From Hyphomicrobiales bacterium (GTDB lineage: Bacteria; Pseudomonadota; Alphaproteobacteria; Rhizobiales; Rhizobiaceae), in contig UCIT01000051.1 in the NCBI GenBank assembly GCA_900472625.1, positions 2,278 to 66,277 on the forward strand: a stretch of DNA of 64,000 nucleotides, given 5' to 3'. This document shows positions 19,800 through 28,776 of the stretch, piece after piece. Position 1 is the stretch's first letter. Each line of letters begins with the position of its first letter. The notes beneath the pieces were generated by a model, which saw nothing but the letters and a program-made list of their open reading frames with translations, had not been told where the DNA came from and made no database searches. Made by a program: the position numbers and the translations under genes.

Positions 19800-20942
19800 T
19801 CAGTCGTTGGAAGCGACGACGGAGTTGCCCGGCCGCCCGGAAGACCAGCGCAGCCATTGATCGGGGCTGCCGTGGAAGACGTTGAGATCGATCCGTCCTT
19901 CGACGCCATGCGACAGGCCCGAGCCGGAATACTGCCAGAAGACCCACTTGCGGCCGGGATAGCGCTTGGAGGGATGGGCGGCGACCGAGCGCAGCCAGAA
20001 CGGATGGTTCGGGAACGCGCCCTGCAGATTGTCCGCGTAGAAATCGGGCGCGGTGTAGATGACCGGGCGCTTGCCGTAGTAACGCTCCAGCTTGTCCATG
20101 AAGACCTGCATCTTCTCGAGCACATTTTCGCGTGACGGGCGGCGCTTGCAGGCGGATTCGCCGTTCCATTCGACGTCGATAACCGGCGGCAGCGCGTCGG
20201 GATCACGCGGAACGTTGCGGATGAACCAGTCGGCCTGCTCGCCGGCGGTGCGGCACCAGTAGAAGAAGTGGTAGGCACCACGCTTCAATCCGGCTTCCTT
20301 GGCCTTGCGCCAGTTGGTCTTGAACATCGGGTCCAGGTGGTCGCCGCCATCGGTGGACTTGATATAGGCGAAGTTGGCGCCCTGGCTCCGGAGCTTCGGC
20401 CAATCGATGTCGCCCTGCCAGCGCGAGACGTCGACGCCGTGGACTGCGAGCTTGTGCGGGGAAGATCGGCCGAAATTGATCGGTTTGGCATCGCGGAACT
20501 GGCGGCTGTACAGCCTGCTGCGGGTGCGCGGGGCTTCGACGACGTCCTCGTCTGGCGCTTCCATGATCGGCGGGCGTGCCGGAGGCACCATCATCGCGAC
20601 CCTTGTGTCGCGGGGTGCGTTCACCGCTTGGTTCACTGGCGCGGACACCATCGGGCGCTCAGCCGGAAGCGGTGCGCCAACGGCGCGATCGGCGGATGCG
20701 AAGGCTGTCGATTCCGGCACCGGGCCGGCCCAAGCCAGCACTTCCTGATGCGGCTGAAGAGCGGCGGCGCCGACGTCGGCCGAGGGCACCGGCGCAGACG
20801 GCACGGCGGCCGGTGGCGAGACGGAGGCCGTTGTCTCGCGCGACGGGGCGGCAGAGGCCAGAACGTCGGGGCCGGATGTCGATGTGCAGCTCGATACGGT
20901 CAAGCATGCAAGGAAGATCGCTGGCACGGCCGATAGACGCAT
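19800..20942 (-). CDS. GH25 lysozyme-family lipoprotein
   Basis: The 380-residue protein has a lipoprotein signal with lipobox TVSSC (Cys19), a Pro/Ala/Ser-rich linker to about residue 150, then a GH25 (Chalaropsis-type lysozyme) domain. The key pieces are HGVDVSRWQGDIDWPKL near 168, NFAYIKSTDGG near 190, PPVIDVEWNGES near 255 (the DxE acid pair) and the C-terminal FWQYSGSG ... DLNVFHG. GH25 enzymes cut the MurNAc-GlcNAc bond of peptidoglycan. Membrane anchoring suggests self wall remodelling rather than attack. Confidence 0.92.
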   Translation of the reverse strand: MRLSAVPAIFLACLTVSSCTSTSGPDVLASAAPSRETTASVSPPAAVPSAPVPSADVGAAALQPHQEVLAWAGPVPESTAFASADRAVGAPLPAERPMVSAPVNQAVNAPRDTRVAMMVPPARPPIMEAPDEDVVEAPRTRSRLYSRQFRDAKPINFGRSSPHKLAVHGVDVSRWQGDIDWPKLRSQGANFAYIKSTDGGDHLDPMFKTNWRKAKEAGLKRGAYHFFYWCRTAGEQADWFIRNVPRDPDALPPVIDVEWNGESACKRRPSRENVLEKMQVFMDKLERYYGKRPVIYTAPDFYADNLQGAFPNHPFWLRSVAAHPSKRYPGRKWVFWQYSGSGLSHGVEGRIDLNVFHGSPDQWLRWSSGRPGNSVVASND

Positions 20943-21068
20943 TTGGGAACCCGTTACTCACTACAAGCCCGAGGGCCAGATGGGCGGCACCGGGAACATC
21001 AAAGGGTATTGCTAACGGGACATTACCAAAAAATGCTGAATCCAATCTTTACGCCGTTCACTTGAATG

Positions 21069-21098
21069 AAAAAGGCGACGGGATCGCCTCCCGTCGCC
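21069..21098 (-). terminator. intrinsic terminator of the glutathione transferase gene
   Basis: On the minus strand, a perfect 9-bp stem GGCGACGGG/CCCGTCGCC with a 7-base loop is followed by TTTTT (plus-strand AAAAA at 21069-21073). It lies 29 bp after the stop at 21127. Confidence 0.85.
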
Positions 21099-21126
21099 TC
21101 TCCATTCCGGTTTTTTGATCAGCGGA

Positions 21127-21744
21127 TCAGGCGACCAACGCGATGTCTGCTTCGCGGGCGCGCGCAGCTGCCACCGAGGGGCGGGCTTCGATGCGCTTGA
21201 CGTATTCGGCAATGGCGGGCCAGGCGCCGAGATCGATCGCCAGATGCGGGAACCAGCCGAATACGGTGAAGAGATAGGCATCGGCCACGGTGAAGGTGTT
21301 GCCCATCAGATAGGCGTTGTCGGCGAGGCGGTCGGCGATCAGGTCAAGACGTTTTGCCAGCTTGTCCTTGAAGATCGTACGGGCCTCTTCCGGAAAGGCC
21401 GGATTGAAGAGCGGGCCGACGCCGGCGTGGATCTCGCTGTTGACGAAGCTCAGCCATTCCTGCAGCTGCGAGCGGGCAAAGGTGCCGTTGGCAGGCGCCA
21501 GGCCGGTTTCCGGCTTGAGATCGGCGAGATACTGAACGATCGCCGGACCTTCGGTCAGCACCGTGCCGGTCTCCAGCTGCAGTGCCGCGACATAGCCTTT
21601 CGGATTGACGGTGCGGAAGTCGTTCCCCTCGGAAGTCTCCTTGGTCTTGTTGTTCACCCGGACAAGATCATAGGGCATGCCCAGTTCCTGCAGAATGATG
21701 TGCGGCGAGAAGGAGCAGGTGCCGGAGGCAAAGTAGAGTTTCAT
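21127..21744 (-). CDS. glutathione S-transferase family protein
   Basis: The 205-residue protein begins MKLYFASGTCSFSPHIILQE, a beta-class thioredoxin-like N-domain with a Ser/Cys pair at the usual catalytic position. NPKGYVAALQLETGTVLTEGPAIVQYLADL contains the cis-Pro-like and Glu-Gly/Ser-type glutathione contacts. The helical C-domain includes YLMGNTFTVADAYLFTVFGW. It probably conjugates or reduces compounds with glutathione in the cytosol. It stands alone, with its own terminator. Confidence 0.9.
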   Translation of the reverse strand: MKLYFASGTCSFSPHIILQELGMPYDLVRVNNKTKETSEGNDFRTVNPKGYVAALQLETGTVLTEGPAIVQYLADLKPETGLAPANGTFARSQLQEWLSFVNSEIHAGVGPLFNPAFPEEARTIFKDKLAKRLDLIADRLADNAYLMGNTFTVADAYLFTVFGWFPHLAIDLGAWPAIAEYVKRIEARPSVAAARAREADIALVA

Positions 21745-21902
21745 CGAGATCAATTCCTTGTGGCGGAGCCCGCGGCTTATCCGCTGTGCGTGAAGGAAAA
21801 ATTACCGGCGGCGACTTGAAGAAGGTTCAGCGATCACGAACGCGTTTTCGTGCGCGGTGAACCTTTGCCAACAAAACCTGGGTGGGGGTGCTCGCCCGGA
21901 TG

Positions 21903-22517
21903 CTATGGCTCGAAACGACTGATTTCCAGGCCGCTGCCGACCGGAAGCAGAACGCTCGATATTCCCTGTTTTGCCCGGATCGCTGCGCCATAGGCCTTCA
22001 CGTCGTCGTTGCCCGGGCGGATCATGTTGTCGGCCACGACGATCGCGCCTGGATTGAGCAGGGGATAGAAGGCTTCGAGGCAGGGGAGATAGAGGTCTTT
22101 CCAGAGATCGACGAGCACGAAGTCGATGCCGACCTCCAATCGCGAAATCATCTCCACCGCATCGCCGACCCTGAAGTCGATGACGTCGGCCAGACCCGCC
22201 TTATCGGCCATGTCGCGGGCGAATTCGGATTTGTAGCCATGCAGTTCCATGGTGATCAGCCGGCCGCCCGCTCTCTGTGCCGCCTCAGCCAGCCAGATCC
22301 CGGAATAGCCGAAGGAGGTGCCAAGTTCGAGGATGGTCGGATTGGGCAGGCTTGCGGCGAGAATGTTCAGCAATTGTCCGGTGCGCGGGCCGACGGCGCG
22401 CATGCGCATGTCCCGTCCGCCATCGCGTCCGCCCGGTGCCTCGACGCGTGGAGCGCCGCGCTCCTTCTCCAGCATCTCATGGTAGGTGGCGAGTACGCTC
22501 TCGATCTTGCTGTCCAT
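21903..22517 (-). CDS. O-methyltransferase, class I SAM-dependent
   Basis: The 204-residue protein starts at the ATG at 22517 (MDSKIESVLATYHEML). It has a SAM loop ILELGTSFGYSGIWLAEAAQ near residue 62 and RVGDAVEMI near 120. FVLVDLWKDLYLPCLEAFYPLL carries the metal-binding Asp position of the catechol-type O-methyltransferase family, and GAIVVADNMIRPG follows. This is typical of the COMT-like small-molecule methyltransferases. The substrate cannot be told. It is divergent from lysC across about 417 bp. Confidence 0.85.
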   Translation of the reverse strand: MDSKIESVLATYHEMLEKERGAPRVEAPGGRDGGRDMRMRAVGPRTGQLLNILAASLPNPTILELGTSFGYSGIWLAEAAQRAGGRLITMELHGYKSEFARDMADKAGLADVIDFRVGDAVEMISRLEVGIDFVLVDLWKDLYLPCLEAFYPLLNPGAIVVADNMIRPGNDDVKAYGAAIRAKQGISSVLLPVGSGLEISRFEP

Positions 22518-22934
22518 ATCGTCGTGTTTCCTTATCGCATGTCGCAAATGGTTCGATCGACAGTGCAACAGCCGGTGCGCCGTCTGAAGTTAAACTTTGG
22601 CAATGATCGGCCTTGTCGTCGGGCCGCACGCTCCGCGACCTGCCGATGCTTAGGGTCGCGTCGTCGGCATCATCGCCGTTCTCTCCCGAAGGATCATCGC
22701 CCGGAATGCGGGCTGCAAACTCCGCGTGCAACAGGAGCCGTCATTCTCCTTTCCCCACCTTGCCACCCCCGGACAAACTCGCTAAGAGACGCCGCAACTT
22801 GAGCCCTTGTGCACAAGGCTTTAGAAGGGTTCCAGACTAAAGAATTCTGGCTCTTCGGCCCTGTCGTTTCGCGAGGCTTCGTCGTGCCGGGTCTGGCTTT
22901 CGTCTCTCCCGGCGGTTTGCTGTGGTAGAGGCTT
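22518..22934. other. 417-bp intergenic region between the O-methyltransferase and lysC
   Basis: I see no convincing coding frame, tRNA or strong hairpin here. It must hold the divergent promoters. No clear -35/-10 pair or riboswitch could be picked by eye. Confidence 0.4.
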
Positions 22935-24209
22935 ATGGCACGCATCGTAATGAAGTTCGGCGGAACATCCGTCGCTGATCTGGACCGCATCCACAATGTT
23001 GCCCGCCACGTCAAACGCGAGGTCGATGCCGGTCACGAGGTGGCTGTCGTCGTTTCCGCCATGTCGGGCAAGACCAACGAGCTGGTCGGCTGGGTGCAGA
23101 ACACGCCGAAGGTGGCCGGCAGCAATTCGCCGTTCTACGATGCGCGCGAGTATGACGCCGTCGTCGCCTCCGGCGAGCAGGTGACGTCGGGTCTTCTGGC
23201 GATCGCGCTGCAGGCGTTGGATATCAATGCGCGCTCCTGGCAGGGCTGGCAGATCCCGATCCGCACCGACAATGCCCATGGCGCGGCGCGCATCCTCGAG
23301 ATCGACGGCGCCGACATCATCAAGCGCATGGGCGAAGGCCAGGTTGCCGTCATCGCGGGTTTCCAGGGCCTCGGCCCTGATAACCGCATCGCGACGCTCG
23401 GGCGCGGCGGTTCGGATACGTCGGCGGTGGCGATCGCTGCCGCGGTGAAGGCCGATCGCTGCGACATCTATACCGATGTCGACGGCGTCTACACGACCGA
23501 CCCGCGCATCGTGCCGCAGGCGCGCCGCCTGAAGAAGATCGCTTTCGAGGAAATGCTCGAAATGGCGTCGCTCGGCGCCAAGGTTCTGCAGGTTCGCTCG
23601 GTCGAGCTTGCCATGGTGTTCAAAGTGCGCACCTTCGTGCGCTCGTCGTTTGAAGATCCCGATGCTCCGGGCATGGGTGATTTCTTGAATCCGCCCGGAA
23701 CGCTGATTTGTGACGAGGAAGAAATCGTGGAACAGGAAGTAGTCACCGGCATCGCCTATGCCAAGGATGAAGCGCAGATCTCGCTTCGCCGTCTTGCCGA
23801 CCGGCCGGGCGTCTCCGCCGCGATCTTCGGACCGCTGGCCGAGAACCACATCAATGTCGACATGATCGTCCAGAACATTTCCGAAGACGGCTCGAAGACC
23901 GACATGACCTTCACGGTTCCGTCGGGCGATGTCGAAAAGGCGATCCGGGTGCTCGGCGAGCACAAGGAATCGATCGGCTACGACGTCGTGCAGAACGAAT
24001 CGGGCCTGGTGAAGGTGTCGGTCATCGGCATCGGCATGCGCAGCCACGCCGGCGTCGCGGCGACCGCTTTCAAGGCACTTGCCGAGAAAGGCATCAACAT
24101 CAAGGCGATCACCACGTCTGAAATCAAGATTTCTATCCTGATTGACGGTCCTTATGCGGAACTCGCTGTCAGGACTTTGCATTCCTGCTACGGTCTGGAT
24201 AAGAATTGA
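22935..24209 (+). CDS. lysC: aspartate kinase
   Basis: LysC phosphorylates aspartate, the first step toward lysine, threonine and methionine. The 424-residue protein starts ARIVMKFGGTSVADLDRI, with the kinase motif KFGGTS. It has LGRGGSDTSAVAIAAAVKAD near 155 and YTDVDGVYTTDPRIVPQARR near 178, and two C-terminal ACT domains (about 265-424, e.g. NVDMIVQNISEDGSKTDMTF). The ACT domains make it a feedback-regulated type. It is followed at 91 bp by ptsP. Confidence 0.97.
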   Translation: MARIVMKFGGTSVADLDRIHNVARHVKREVDAGHEVAVVVSAMSGKTNELVGWVQNTPKVAGSNSPFYDAREYDAVVASGEQVTSGLLAIALQALDINARSWQGWQIPIRTDNAHGAARILEIDGADIIKRMGEGQVAVIAGFQGLGPDNRIATLGRGGSDTSAVAIAAAVKADRCDIYTDVDGVYTTDPRIVPQARRLKKIAFEEMLEMASLGAKVLQVRSVELAMVFKVRTFVRSSFEDPDAPGMGDFLNPPGTLICDEEEIVEQEVVTGIAYAKDEAQISLRRLADRPGVSAAIFGPLAENHINVDMIVQNISEDGSKTDMTFTVPSGDVEKAIRVLGEHKESIGYDVVQNESGLVKVSVIGIGMRSHAGVAATAFKALAEKGINIKAITTSEIKISILIDGPYAELAVRTLHSCYGLDKN

Positions 24210-24300
24210 TTCCTCGCAGGCCTGCCGCGCGTACAAGTTGAGAAGTGGCGCGGCACTCTGCCGGGCTACTTTTGCCTTTGTTTTTGGAGCTTGAGACGCA

Positions 24301-26568
24301 ATGAGAGACCTATCCGGCGGTCCGCGCGTGCTGCTCAAGCGGCTGCGCGAGTTGATGGCGGAGCCGCTGGAGCCACAGGAGCGGCTTGACCGGATCGTGA
24401 GCCAGATCGCCAGCAACATGGTGGCGGAAGTCTGCTCGGCCTATGTGCTGCGCTCGGACGGCGTGCTCGAGCTCTATGCAACCGAGGGTCTGAACCGCGA
24501 AGCCGTCCACCTGGCGCAGCTGAAGATGGGCCAGGGCCTCGTCGGCACGATCGCCGCCTCGGCGCAGCCGCTCAATCTGTCGGACGCGCAATCGCATCCG
24601 GCCTTCCGCTATCTGCCTGAGACCGGCGAAGAGATCTATCACTCCTTCCTCGGCGTGCCGATCCTGCGCGCCGGCCGCTCGCTCGGCGTTCTCGTCGTGC
24701 AGAACAAGGCAAGCCGAAACTATCGCGACGAAGAGCTCGAAGCGCTCGAGACAACGGCGATGGTGCTGGCCGAAATGATCGCCACCGGCGAACTCAAGAA
24801 GCTGACCAAGCCCGGCCTCGAACTCGACCTGACGCGGTCTGTGACCTTCGATGGCGACACCTATAACGAGGGTATCGGCCTCGGCTATGTCGTGCTGCAC
24901 GAGCCGCGCATCGTCGTCACCAATCTCTTGAACGACGACGCCGACAAGGAAATCCGGCGGCTGGCGGAATCGCTGGGGTCGCTGCGCATCTCGATCGACG
25001 ACCTGCTGTCGCAGCGCGACATGTCGATGGAAGGCGAACACCGCGAGGTGCTCGAGACCTACCGGATGTTCGCGCACGACCAGGGTTGGGTGCGCAAGCT
25101 GGAAGAGGCGATCCGCAACGGCCTGACGGCAGAAGCCGCGGTCGAGAAGGTGCAGAGCGACACCAAGGCTCGGATGATGCGCCTGACCGATCCGTATCTG
25201 CGCGAACGCATGCACGACTTCGAGGATCTGGCCAACCGCCTGCTCAGGCAGCTGACCGGCTATACCGGCCGGACGTCGGGCGACGGCTTCCCGGCCGATG
25301 CGATCATTCTGGCGCGCGCCATGGGCGCTGCCGAGTTGCTGGATTATCCGCGCGCCAACGTGCGCGGCCTGGTGCTGGAAGAAGGTGCCGTGACCAGCCA
25401 CGTCGTGATCGTGGCCCGTGCGATGGGCATTCCCGTCATCGGCCAGGCGGCCGGTATCGTGGCGCTGGCGGAAAACGGCGATGCCGTGATCATCGACAGC
25501 GACGGCGGGCACGTGCATCTGCGGCCGCTGCCGGAGCATCAGCGCTCCTACGAGGAAAAGGTGCGGTTCCGCGCCCGCAGGCAGGAGCAGTTCCGGGCGC
25601 TGCGCGCCGTCGAGCCGCTGACCAAGGATGGCCAGCGCGTATCGCTGCAGATGAATGCCGGCCTGCTGGTCGACCTGCCGCAGCTGTCTGAATCTGGCGC
25701 GGAAGGCATCGGTCTGTTCCGCACCGAGCTGCAGTTCATGATCGCCTCGACGCTTCCCAAGGCGGAAGAGCAGGAGCAGTTCTACCGCAATGTGCTGAAG
25801 CAGGCGGCCGGACGCACGGTGACGTTTCGAACGCTGGATATCGGCGGCGACAAGGTGGTGCCGTATTTCCGCGGCCACGAGGAAGAAAACCCGGCGCTCG
25901 GCTGGCGGGCGATCCGCCTGTCGCTGGACCGGCCGGGCCTGCTGCGCACGCAACTGCGCGCCATGCTGAAGGCCGCCGCCGGCATGGAACTGAAGATGAT
26001 GGTGCCGATGGTGACCGAGGTATCGGAAATCGCCGCGGTGCGCGAATTGTTGCAAAAGGAAGTGCAGCACCTCTCCCGCTTCGGCCATGGCCTGCCGCGC
26101 AAGCTGCAGTTCGGGGCGATGCTCGAGGTGCCGTCGCTGCTTTGGCAGATGGACGAACTGATGGCAGCGGTCGATTTCGTGTCGGTCGGCTCCAACGATC
26201 TGTTCCAGTTCGCGATGGCGGTCGATCGCGGCAATGCGCGCGTGTCCGATCGCTTCGATACGCTAAGCAAGCCGTTCCTGCGCATCCTGCGCGACATCGT
26301 GCGTGCCGGCGAGCGCAACAAGACGCCGGTGACGCTGTGCGGCGAGTTGGCGGGCAAGCCGATTTCGGCGATGGCGCTGCTCGGCATCGGTTTCCGCTCG
26401 GTGTCAATGTCGCCGGCGTCGATCGGGCCGGTGAAGGCGATGCTGCTCGGGCTCGATGTCGGGGCGCTGGCGCACGTCATGAACGAGGCGCTCGACGACA
26501 CCAAGACGCCGACCTCGATGCGCGAGCTGCTTGCCCATTTCGCCGACGCGCACAATATCCCGCTGTAG
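24301..26568 (+). CDS. ptsP: phosphoenolpyruvate-protein phosphotransferase PtsP (EI-Ntr)
   Basis: The 755-residue protein has an N-terminal GAF domain (about 20-160, e.g. MGQGLVGTIAASAQPLNLSD) that in this family senses glutamine. The enzyme I body follows. The phosphorylated His is in GAVTSHVVIVARA (about residue 367). GIGLFRTELQFM is near 475, and the PEP-binding TLDIGGDKVVPYF and SVGSNDLFQFAMAVDR lie further on. It starts the nitrogen-related phosphorelay to NPr and EIIA-Ntr, which affects potassium transport and carbon/nitrogen balance. It follows lysC, as in other Rhizobiaceae. Confidence 0.96.
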   Translation: MRDLSGGPRVLLKRLRELMAEPLEPQERLDRIVSQIASNMVAEVCSAYVLRSDGVLELYATEGLNREAVHLAQLKMGQGLVGTIAASAQPLNLSDAQSHPAFRYLPETGEEIYHSFLGVPILRAGRSLGVLVVQNKASRNYRDEELEALETTAMVLAEMIATGELKKLTKPGLELDLTRSVTFDGDTYNEGIGLGYVVLHEPRIVVTNLLNDDADKEIRRLAESLGSLRISIDDLLSQRDMSMEGEHREVLETYRMFAHDQGWVRKLEEAIRNGLTAEAAVEKVQSDTKARMMRLTDPYLRERMHDFEDLANRLLRQLTGYTGRTSGDGFPADAIILARAMGAAELLDYPRANVRGLVLEEGAVTSHVVIVARAMGIPVIGQAAGIVALAENGDAVIIDSDGGHVHLRPLPEHQRSYEEKVRFRARRQEQFRALRAVEPLTKDGQRVSLQMNAGLLVDLPQLSESGAEGIGLFRTELQFMIASTLPKAEEQEQFYRNVLKQAAGRTVTFRTLDIGGDKVVPYFRGHEEENPALGWRAIRLSLDRPGLLRTQLRAMLKAAAGMELKMMVPMVTEVSEIAAVRELLQKEVQHLSRFGHGLPRKLQFGAMLEVPSLLWQMDELMAAVDFVSVGSNDLFQFAMAVDRGNARVSDRFDTLSKPFLRILRDIVRAGERNKTPVTLCGELAGKPISAMALLGIGFRSVSMSPASIGPVKAMLLGLDVGALAHVMNEALDDTKTPTSMRELLAHFADAHNIPL

Positions 26569-26626
26569 AAACAACGTTGCCGCTTCTGTTGCTGACCTCG
26601 CTGGAAAGCGGTATGAGCCCCTCTAT

Positions 26627-26788
26627 CCTCATTCCTGTGCTGCCTAGGGCTTTCGCCCACGGGATGTCACAGGAATCCAGTCAGCCCAAGCCCTTGGGCT
26701 GGAAAGAGTCTTTTGCGTCGCAGACGCGACGCTGCTGGATCCCTGTGACATCCCGTGGGCGAAAGCCCTAGGTGGCACAGGGATGAGG
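26627..26788. repeat. 162-bp nested palindromic intergenic element (RIME/REP-like)
   Basis: Two 54-base arms (26627-26680 and 26735-26788) are inverted copies with only about four mismatches; the core is CTAGGGCTTTCGCCCACGGG. Between them lie two further hairpins: the perfect palindrome CAGCCCAAG-CC-CTTGGGCTG (26682-26701) and GCGTCG-CAGACG-CGACGC (26715-26732). The whole can fold as a long stem topped by two small stems. It resembles the intergenic mosaic/palindromic elements of rhizobia, but identity with a named family is not checked. It ends 28 bp before the prfA start. Confidence 0.85.
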
Positions 26789-26815
26789 GCTTGCCTGAAA
26801 ATACGGAGTTCGACT

Positions 26816-27898
26816 GTGGCTACACTTCCCGTTGAAAAGATGCGCGAGCTGGAACGTCGTTTCGGCGAGATCGAAGCGCGCATGTCGGCCGGCCCCGCAG
26901 CCGACGTCTACGTCAAGCTTGCCTCCGAGTATTCCGAGTTGCAACCCGTCGTGATGAAGATCCGCGACTACGAGAAGGCGCTGGCCGAGCTCAAGGATCT
27001 GGAATCGCTGCTGGAGGACAGGACGGTCGATCGCGAGATGCGCGACATGGCCGAAATGGAGCTGCCTGACGTCAAGGAGCGGATCGAGGCGCTGGAGCAG
27101 GCAATCCAGATCCTGCTGCTGCCGAAGGACGCGGCCGACGAAAAGAGTGCGATCCTGGAAATCCGCGCCGGCACCGGCGGATCGGAAGCGGCGCTGTTTG
27201 CCGGCGACCTGTTTCGCATGTACGAGCGTTATGCCGCCGCCCGTGGCTGGAAGGTCGAGGTTCTCTCGTCGAGCGAGGGTGAGGCCGGTGGTTTCAAGGA
27301 AATCATCGCGACGATCACAGGCAAGGGCGTGTTCGCCAAGCTGAAATTCGAGAGTGGCGTCCACCGGGTGCAGCGCGTGCCGGAAACGGAAGCGGGCGGG
27401 CGTATTCATACGTCGGCGGCGACCGTCGCCGTGCTGCCCGAGGCGGAGGAGATCGATATCGAGATCCGCCAGGAAGATATCCGCATCGACACGATGCGCT
27501 CGTCTGGCGCCGGTGGCCAGCACGTCAACACGACAGACTCGGCCGTGCGCATCACCCATCTGCCGACCGGCATCGTCGTCACCAGTTCGGAAAAATCGCA
27601 GCACCAGAACCGCGCCAAGGCGATGCAGGTGCTGCGCTCGAGGCTTTATGACGCCGAGCGCCAGCGCGCCGACAGCGAACGGTCCGCCGACCGCAAGAGT
27701 CAGGTCGGTTCGGGCGACCGCTCGGAGCGCATCCGCACCTACAACTTCCCCCAGGGCCGCGTGACGGACCACCGCATCAACCTGACGCTCTACAAGCTCG
27801 ACCGGATGATGATCGGGGAGATCGACGAGATCGTCGATGCGCTGATGGCGGACTACCAGGCAAGCCAGCTGGCGCAGCTCGGCGAGCAGTCGCTATGA
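26816..27898 (+). CDS. prfA: peptide chain release factor 1
   Basis: RF1 ends translation at UAA and UAG. The protein is 360 residues from the GTG at 26816, with GGAG seven bases upstream; an upstream ATG at 26783 lies inside the palindromic repeat and is rejected. The catalytic GGQ is in SSGAGGQHVNTTDSAV near residue 230. The codon-reading tripeptide position is RVPETEAGGRIHTSAATVAV, so PET rather than PAT, which I believe is common in alphaproteobacteria. It overlaps prmC, whose product methylates the GGQ glutamine, by four bases. Confidence 0.97.
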   Translation: MATLPVEKMRELERRFGEIEARMSAGPAADVYVKLASEYSELQPVVMKIRDYEKALAELKDLESLLEDRTVDREMRDMAEMELPDVKERIEALEQAIQILLLPKDAADEKSAILEIRAGTGGSEAALFAGDLFRMYERYAAARGWKVEVLSSSEGEAGGFKEIIATITGKGVFAKLKFESGVHRVQRVPETEAGGRIHTSAATVAVLPEAEEIDIEIRQEDIRIDTMRSSGAGGQHVNTTDSAVRITHLPTGIVVTSSEKSQHQNRAKAMQVLRSRLYDAERQRADSERSADRKSQVGSGDRSERIRTYNFPQGRVTDHRINLTLYKLDRMMIGEIDEIVDALMADYQASQLAQLGEQSL

Positions 27899-28776
27899 GC
27901 GAGAGCGGGAAACAGGTCTGTTCGACGGTTTCCCAATGGCTGGCCGAGGCCCGCCGGCGCTTCACCGAAGCCGGGATCGACGATCCGGCGGCCGATGCGC
28001 GGGTGCTGATTTCGGGTCTGCTCGGCCTGTCGACCACCGAGATGCTGACGCGCGGCAACGAGCCTGTCTCCGGCGAGACGGAGAGCCGCATCGCCGCTGC
28101 GATCGAGCGGCGGCTGGGGCGTGAGCCGGTGCATCGCATTCTGGGCGAGCGCGAGTTCTACGGCCTGCCGCTGTCGCTTTCCCCGGGGACGCTGGAGCCG
28201 CGGCCCGATACCGAAATCCTTGTCGACACGATGCTCCCCTATCTGCGCGACCTTGCAAAGGCCGCGGGGCGTATCCACATACTCGACATGGGAACGGGAA
28301 CAGGGGCGATATGTCTTGCGCTGCTCGCCGAGTGTCCCGAAGCTTCCGGCATCGGCAGCGATATATCCGAGGACGCCTTGACGACGGCGCGCTCCAATGC
28401 GGCGCGGAACGGCTTGCAGGACCGGTTCGAGGCCGTCCAGTCGGACTGGTTCGGGGATATCCACGGAACGTTTCACGCGATTGTCTCAAATCCGCCCTAT
28501 ATAGCTACCAGTGTCGTTGACACTCTTGCTCCCGAAGTGAGAAAATTTGATCCGGCTGCCGCACTGGATGGCGGTCAGGATGGGCTTGACGCCTACAGAT
28601 CCATTGCCAAGGATGCTGCAAGGTTCCTGCATCCCGACGGTGTCATAGGACTGGAGATAGGCTACGATCAGCGGACCGATGTAACCGGTGTTTTTGAGGC
28701 CGAAGGCTTCAAATGCCTGGAATCCGTAAAGGATTACGGACAGAACGACCGCGTGCTTGTGTTCGCGCGCAAGTGA
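27895..28776 (+). CDS. prmC: peptide chain release factor N5-glutamine methyltransferase
   Basis: PrmC methylates the Gln of the GGQ motif in release factors. The 293-residue protein has an N-terminal helical domain ending RRLGREPVHRILGEREFYGL. The SAM loop ILDMGTGTGAICLALLAECP is near residue 122, and the catalytic NPPYI is near residue 200. Its ATG overlaps the prfA stop (ATGA), so enzyme and substrate are made together. Confidence 0.97.
   Translation: MSESGKQVCSTVSQWLAEARRRFTEAGIDDPAADARVLISGLLGLSTTEMLTRGNEPVSGETESRIAAAIERRLGREPVHRILGEREFYGLPLSLSPGTLEPRPDTEILVDTMLPYLRDLAKAAGRIHILDMGTGTGAICLALLAECPEASGIGSDISEDALTTARSNAARNGLQDRFEAVQSDWFGDIHGTFHAIVSNPPYIATSVVDTLAPEVRKFDPAAALDGGQDGLDAYRSIAKDAARFLHPDGVIGLEIGYDQRTDVTGVFEAEGFKCLESVKDYGQNDRVLVFARK

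Noticed and set aside
21834..21852. CACGAA...TTCGTG inverted repeat upstream of the glutathione transferase
   Set aside because: It is only six base pairs with no clear promoter around it, so it was too weak to list as an operator.
22821..24419. Long minus-strand open frame opposite lysC
   Set aside because: LysC is certain on the plus strand. The reverse product is rich in Arg, Asp and His and matches nothing.
24310..26088. Long minus-strand open frame opposite ptsP
   Set aside because: It is antisense to a clear PtsP, with composition typical of reversed high-GC coding sequence.
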